Assembly (NCBI RefSeq): GCF_001441615.1
Contig: NZ_LAXJ01000001.1
Location: forward strand, 1 to 49,229
Length of the DNA stretch: 49,229 nt
Reading direction: 5' to 3'
DNA from: Roseovarius atlanticus
Lineage (GTDB): Bacteria; Pseudomonadota; Alphaproteobacteria; Rhodobacterales; Rhodobacteraceae
The notes below the pieces were generated by a model. That model ran no database searches and was not told the origin of the DNA. It saw only the letters and a list, made by a program, of their open reading frames with translations. Position 1 is the first letter of the stretch, and each line of letters begins with the position of its first letter. Both the position numbers and the translations under genes were made by a program. Below, one piece after another: positions 45,280-49,229 of the stretch.

Positions 45280-46443
45280 ATGACCCCCGCCGCGCGTGTG
45301 CAGGCCGCCATCGAGGTGCTGGACGCCATGACCGGCTGGCTGGCCGCCGAACAGGCGCTTACGCGGTGGGCGCGCGGCGCGCGCTATGCCGGATCCAAGG
45401 ATCGTGCGGCGGTCCGCGACCATGTATTCTCGGTGCTGCGCACCCGGCGCAGCTGTGCCGCGCTTGGCGGCGGCGAGACCGGCCGGGCGCTGTTGCTGGG
45501 GCATCTGCGTGCCGAGGGCGCAGACCCCGAGGCGATATTCACCGGAGAGGGCCACGCGCCCACGCCCCTGACAGCAGACGAACGCGCGGCAGGCAGAGCC
45601 CCCACGCCGGAGGAGGCGCGCGATCTGCCGGATTGGCTTTGGGAGCGATTCGAGACTGCTCTCGGTGCGCAGGCCGACGCCGCGGCGCAGGCGTTGCGGC
45701 ATCGCGCGCCGGTCTGCCTGCGTCACAATCCCCGCATGAAGCCTCTTTCTCAAGTGATTGAAATACTGTTGAAAGACGGCGTTGCGACTATTCCCGTGGC
45801 TCAGGTGGACGGCGCGCTTCACGTCACCGAAGGCGCACGGCGCGTGGCGCAATCAGACGCATTCCGCGAGGGGCATGTGGAGTTGCAGGACGCCAGCAGT
45901 CAAGCGGCGATGGCTGCCTTGCCGGTGCCCGATGGGGCGCGCGTGCTGGATTTCTGCGCCGGGGGCGGCGGCAAGGTGCTGGCGCTGGCCGCCTGGCACG
46001 AAGGCACGTGGTTCGCCCATGACGCCGCACCCGACCGGATGCGTGATCTGCCGGCCCGGGCGGCCCGGGCGGGGGCAGAGGTGACGCTGCTCGACGCGGA
46101 GGCCGTGGCGTCCGCGGCGCCCTTCGACCTCGTGCTGTGTGATGTGCCCTGTTCGGGCAGCGGCACCTGGCGGCGCGCGCCCGAGGCCAAGTGGGCGCTG
46201 ACCCCGGAACGGCTGCACGCGCTGTGCTACACGCAGCGGGAGATTCTTGAGCAGGCGCAGGCCTTTGTTCGCCCAAAAGGCCTGCTGGTCTACACCACCT
46301 GCTCGGTGCTGGCCGAAGAAAACGCGGCGCAGATCGAGGGTTTCCAGGCGGCGCATCCGGGCTGGACGCGCGAGGACACCCGCCGCTGGCCGGTCTCGGA
46401 CACCGGCGACGGGTTCTACCTGGCCACGCTACGCAAGGGCTGA
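45280..46443 (+). CDS. RsmB/NOP-family RNA m5C methyltransferase
   Basis: This 387-aa SAM-dependent enzyme methylates cytosine C5 in RNA, probably 16S rRNA. The N-terminal part is NusB-like in position but short and Ala-rich. The methyltransferase core has VLDFCAGGGGKVLALA for SAM, and the two catalytic cysteines in DVPCSGSGTWRRAPEAKW and YTTCSVLAEENAAQIE. It follows guaB on the same strand by 45 bases and may be co-transcribed. The exact target position is not known. Confidence 0.92.
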   Translation: MTPAARVQAAIEVLDAMTGWLAAEQALTRWARGARYAGSKDRAAVRDHVFSVLRTRRSCAALGGGETGRALLLGHLRAEGADPEAIFTGEGHAPTPLTADERAAGRAPTPEEARDLPDWLWERFETALGAQADAAAQALRHRAPVCLRHNPRMKPLSQVIEILLKDGVATIPVAQVDGALHVTEGARRVAQSDAFREGHVELQDASSQAAMAALPVPDGARVLDFCAGGGGKVLALAAWHEGTWFAHDAAPDRMRDLPARAARAGAEVTLLDAEAVASAAPFDLVLCDVPCSGSGTWRRAPEAKWALTPERLHALCYTQREILEQAQAFVRPKGLLVYTTCSVLAEENAAQIEGFQAAHPGWTREDTRRWPVSDTGDGFYLATLRKG

Positions 46444-46497
46444 AAGCGCTGCCTCCGTCACACCGAAAGCAACCTAGACGTGTTCGCCGTTTCAGCG

Positions 46498-46512
46498 TTA
46501 ATCTAACTTTAA
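46498..46512 (+). promoter_or_regulatory. Consensus CtrA-binding site upstream of cckA
   Basis: TTAA-TCTAACT-TTAA is a full match to the CtrA core TTAA-N7-TTAA; the following base is G rather than the preferred C. It lies 50 bases before the cckA start, in the promoter position. This would let CtrA regulate the kinase that activates it. Confidence 0.55.
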
Positions 46513-46562
46513 GCCCTGCCGTCTAGACCGTCGGTCAGGACCTTATCGTTGGGAGCTGCCGG

Positions 46563-48869
46563 TTGGCATTCACTACCGGAACCGTTTTGCCGTTGCGTGA
46601 TGCCGCGGCCCGGATCAAGCCACGCGCCGGGGCGGTGCTGGCGGCCGGCCTCGTGTTCGGTGCCGCGGCGGTGTTCCTGCCTGACCCGACATTGCAGATC
46701 GCCAGCGTCTTTACCGCGGCCATCCTGGTGATGTCGGCGCTGTGGATCGGCATCGTGAACGCGGCCGAGGCGCGGTTTCGCAAGGCGCTGGTCGATGCCG
46801 CCTCGGATTTCCTGGCAGAGGATGCGACGCCCGCCATCCTGACCGGGCGCAACGGCGATATCCAGTTTGCCAACCGCGCCGCGATGACCGCCTTTTCCGC
46901 CGACGAGGCGACGACCCTGGCCGGCGCGCTGAAACACGCGGTCGCCAACCCGGGGCCGATCCTCTATCGCCTGGAAAGCCGGGCACAGGTGCGCGGATCG
47001 GCACATGAAGACGTGGTCACCCGTGCAGGCCACCTGCGCATAAGCGTGCATCGCGCCGCCGCCGACCGGTATGTTTGGCGGATCGAGAAATCCGCCGACC
47101 GCCCCTTGCGCGAGGCCGATCCGGTGCCGCTGCCGATGCTGACCGTGGGACGGGGCGGGGCCGTCCTGTTCATGAACACCGCCGCGCGGCAGCTGGTGGG
47201 CGAACGGGTGCGCTCGCTGGACCGGATCTTTCCCAGGCTGCCGCTGCGCTCGGGCCAGATCAACGACATCACCACGTCCGAGGGGCTGAAGCCCTGTCTC
47301 GTGGTCGAGCTTGAAGGCGTTGCCGGCCGGCGCGAGGTGTTCCTGCTGCCCGGCGTGGCCCCCACCGAGCGTCAGCCCGACGGCTGGGCGTTCTTCGACG
47401 AATTGCCGGTGCCGCTGCTGAAACTGGCGCGCACCGGCGAGGTGCAGATTTCGAACCGTCCGGCGCGCGACCTTCTGGGCGTGGAGGGGTGCTGCGGCAA
47501 GACGCTTTCGGAGTTGATGGAGGGGCTGGGCCGGTCGATCCCGGATTGGCTGGAGGACGCGGCCAAGGGGCGCGGCGGGGTGCAGTCGGAATTTCTGCGT
47601 GTCCGGCGCGACGACCGCGAGACCTTCGTTCAGGTCACGCTGAACCGCGCGACGGAGGCGGGCGAGACGGTGCTGATCGCCGTGCTGAACGACGCGACCA
47701 AACTGAAAACCCTGGAAGGGCAATTCGTGCAAAGCCAGAAGATGCAGGCGATCAGACAGCTTGCCGGTGGCGTGGCGCATGATTTCAACAACCTGCTGAC
47801 GGCCATCGCGGGGCACTGCGACCTTTTGCTGCTGCGCCACGACCAGGGCGACCCGGATTATGGCGACCTTATTCAGATCAACCAGAACGCCAACCGGGCC
47901 GCGGCGCTGGTCGGTCAGCTTCTGGCCTATTCGCGCAAGCAGACCCTGCGCCCCGAGGTGATGGACCTGCGCGACATGTTGTCGGATCTCACGCATCTGC
48001 TCAACCGGCTGGTGGGCGAGCGGGTGATCCTGTCGCTCAGCCACGACCCGACGCTGTGGTCGATCCGCGCCGACAAGCGGCAGCTGGAACAGGTGCTGAT
48101 GAACCTTGTGGTGAACGCCCGCGACGCGATGCCCGAAGGCGGCGACATCCGCATCGCCACCGAGAACGTCACCTTCGACGAGCCCCTGCGCCGCGACCGC
48201 GCCGTGGTGGCGCCGGGGCGCTATGTCCGGGTCAGCGTGAGCGACGAAGGGGCGGGCATTGCCCCGGACAAGATCCAGAAGGTCTTCGAGCCGTTTTTCA
48301 CCACCAAGCGCACGGGCGAAGGCACAGGGCTTGGGCTTTCGACGGCGTATGGCATCGTCAAGCAAACCGGTGGCTTCATCTTCGCCGACAGCCAGCCGGG
48401 CGAGGGCACGGTCTTTCAGGTCCTTCTGCCCGCCTATGAAAGCGCCGGACCGCAGGAGGCCGAAACCGCCCCCCCGGCGCAATTTGCGTCCAAGACCGAT
48501 GGCGTCGTGCTTTTGGTCGAGGACGAGGCGCCGGTCCGGGCCTTTGCCAGCCGGGCCCTGCAACTGCGCGGCATGACCGTACTGGAAGCCGATTCGGCCG
48601 AGGCGGCGCTGGAATTGCTGGAAGACGCGACGCTGGAAGTGGATGTTTTCGTGTCGGACGTGGTGATGCCGGGTATCGACGGCCCGGCTTGGGTCTTGCA
48701 GGCGCTGGAAAAACGCCCGAAGACCCAGGTGGTCTTCATGTCGGGGTATGCCGAGGAAGCGTTCGGTGAAATCCAGTCGCGCATCCCCAACTCGACATTC
48801 CTGCCAAAGCCGTTTTCGCTGACCGAGCTGACCGAGACTGTGCAGAACCAACTGAGCCGCGACGGCTAG
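46563..48869 (+). CDS. cckA: Hybrid sensor histidine kinase CckA
   Basis: CckA phosphorylates ChpT and through it CtrA. The 768-aa protein has two N-terminal membrane helices (about 24-62), PAS-like sensor regions (about 80-390), the H-box VAHDFNNLLTAIAGHCDLLL with His406, an ATPase domain (NLVVNARDAMPEGG, DEGAGIAPDK, GEGTGLGLSTAYGIVKQ), and a C-terminal receiver with Asp699 in DVFVSDVVMPGIDG and Lys in TFLPKPFSL. The start is TTG at 46563, with GGGAG 7 bases upstream. Its phosphotransfer partner chpT is at 23502-24110. Confidence 0.95.
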   Translation: MAFTTGTVLPLRDAAARIKPRAGAVLAAGLVFGAAAVFLPDPTLQIASVFTAAILVMSALWIGIVNAAEARFRKALVDAASDFLAEDATPAILTGRNGDIQFANRAAMTAFSADEATTLAGALKHAVANPGPILYRLESRAQVRGSAHEDVVTRAGHLRISVHRAAADRYVWRIEKSADRPLREADPVPLPMLTVGRGGAVLFMNTAARQLVGERVRSLDRIFPRLPLRSGQINDITTSEGLKPCLVVELEGVAGRREVFLLPGVAPTERQPDGWAFFDELPVPLLKLARTGEVQISNRPARDLLGVEGCCGKTLSELMEGLGRSIPDWLEDAAKGRGGVQSEFLRVRRDDRETFVQVTLNRATEAGETVLIAVLNDATKLKTLEGQFVQSQKMQAIRQLAGGVAHDFNNLLTAIAGHCDLLLLRHDQGDPDYGDLIQINQNANRAAALVGQLLAYSRKQTLRPEVMDLRDMLSDLTHLLNRLVGERVILSLSHDPTLWSIRADKRQLEQVLMNLVVNARDAMPEGGDIRIATENVTFDEPLRRDRAVVAPGRYVRVSVSDEGAGIAPDKIQKVFEPFFTTKRTGEGTGLGLSTAYGIVKQTGGFIFADSQPGEGTVFQVLLPAYESAGPQEAETAPPAQFASKTDGVVLLVEDEAPVRAFASRALQLRGMTVLEADSAEAALELLEDATLEVDVFVSDVVMPGIDGPAWVLQALEKRPKTQVVFMSGYAEEAFGEIQSRIPNSTFLPKPFSLTELTETVQNQLSRDG

Positions 48870-49028
48870 CGGTCGGCGGGTGTCCGACCGACCGGTGACG
48901 CCGAACCTTTTCCTCCATGTGTCGCGCCGCAGACTGCAAGCGGTCCACGAGGCGGAAGTTCGAGATCGCAACTGTTTTTATGGAGTGTCCGCCCACATCG
49001 GGCAGAGCCGCAAGGCGCGCGTTTGATA

Positions 49029-49229
49029 TCAGTGATGCGGCGGCAGAACGCCATTGGGCAAGGGCGTGAAGGCGCCATCTTCTGCGATTCCGTCGTACAG
49101 CTGGTACTCTACGGCGAATTTGCGGCGATAGCGCTGTTCGACATCTGGATCGAGCGCCAGGGCCATGGCGGGTGAGCTGTTCATGCGACGGGTCTCGATC
49201 TCGATCTCGAGGCGGTTGGACAGGAACCG
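49029..49229 (-). CDS. C-terminal end of an unidentified protein, cut by the window edge
   Basis: An open frame runs from the window end to a TGA at 49029-49031 and encodes the last 66 residues of a protein. The visible part starts RFLSNRLEIEIETRR and ends in VLPPHH; it is charged and shows no motif I recognise. Composition is plausible for a real protein and the frame is convergent with cckA. The 159 bases between cckA and this gene hold no recognised feature. Function cannot be assigned from this fragment. Confidence 0.6.
   Translation of the reverse strand, partial: RFLSNRLEIEIETRRMNSSPAMALALDPDVEQRYRRKFAVEYQLYDGIAEDGAFTPLPNGVLPPHH

Noticed and set aside
46509..48971. 820-codon minus-strand frame
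   Set aside because: It is the antisense shadow of cckA, which has unmistakable kinase and receiver motifs.

Overview
The window is about 49 kb of high-GC DNA that reads as the chromosome of an alphaproteobacterium, most likely a marine Rhodobacterales (Roseobacter-group) species. Evidence for this: a ribosomal protein L21 with a long Lys/Ala/Glu tail ending in a helix-hairpin-helix domain; both CckA and ChpT of the CckA-ChpT-CtrA phosphorelay; an olsB-olsA ornithine-lipid pair; a TAXI-type TRAP transporter; and the rpmH-rnpA-yidD cluster. I see no phage, plasmid, insertion sequence, rRNA or CRISPR array. The assignment rests on family recognition by eye, not on a search.

Layout. 1-950: an AT-richer, poorly conserved end with two small overlapping hypothetical genes downstream of a NarL-type response regulator (1036-1641, minus). 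1951-6128: a two-gene RND efflux system behind a perfect 16-bp palindrome, then a cupin gene. 6934-15127: a catabolic locus with an N-methylproline/dimethylglycine-demethylase-like flavoprotein, a decayed proline-racemase/hydroxyproline-epimerase pseudogene, a DadA-like FAD oxidoreductase, a TRAP-TAXI uptake system and a divergent LysR regulator. 15184-23515: tRNA-Ser, two paralogous exported DUF2059 proteins, then rplU-rpmA, a LysE exporter, two GNAT acetyltransferases, obgE and proB-proA. 23502-30243: chpT, a small DUF3553 gene, olsBA, a divergent ThiE-like gene, trmJ, ctaA and an M32 carboxypeptidase gene.

30248-38751 is mostly minus strand: an SDR behind a TetR-like operator, an AbrB-type membrane protein, an IorAB-type molybdenum hydroxylase, tRNA-Arg, and a three-gene operon (TVP38 membrane protein, MerA-like flavoprotein, sensor kinase). 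38940-40699: the rpmH-rnpA-yidD cluster behind a strong promoter, followed by a sulfotransferase where yidC is often found. 40977-43545: an Amt-family protein that appears to lack both pore histidines, and a ureohydrolase. 43786-48869: guaB, an RsmB-like RNA methyltransferase and cckA. The last 200 bases hold the C-terminal end of an unidentified minus-strand gene.

How it works together. CckA and ChpT would pass phosphate to CtrA (not in the window). A consensus CtrA site lies upstream of cckA and a near-consensus one upstream of olsBA. The 7-15 kb locus looks like uptake and oxidative breakdown of N-methylated or D-configured proline-type compounds, but its epimerase is dead, so the pathway may have been narrowed or rewired. 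The most unusual items are that pseudogene, the Amt homologue without its twin histidines, the L21 fusion, and several strong palindromes at promoters.
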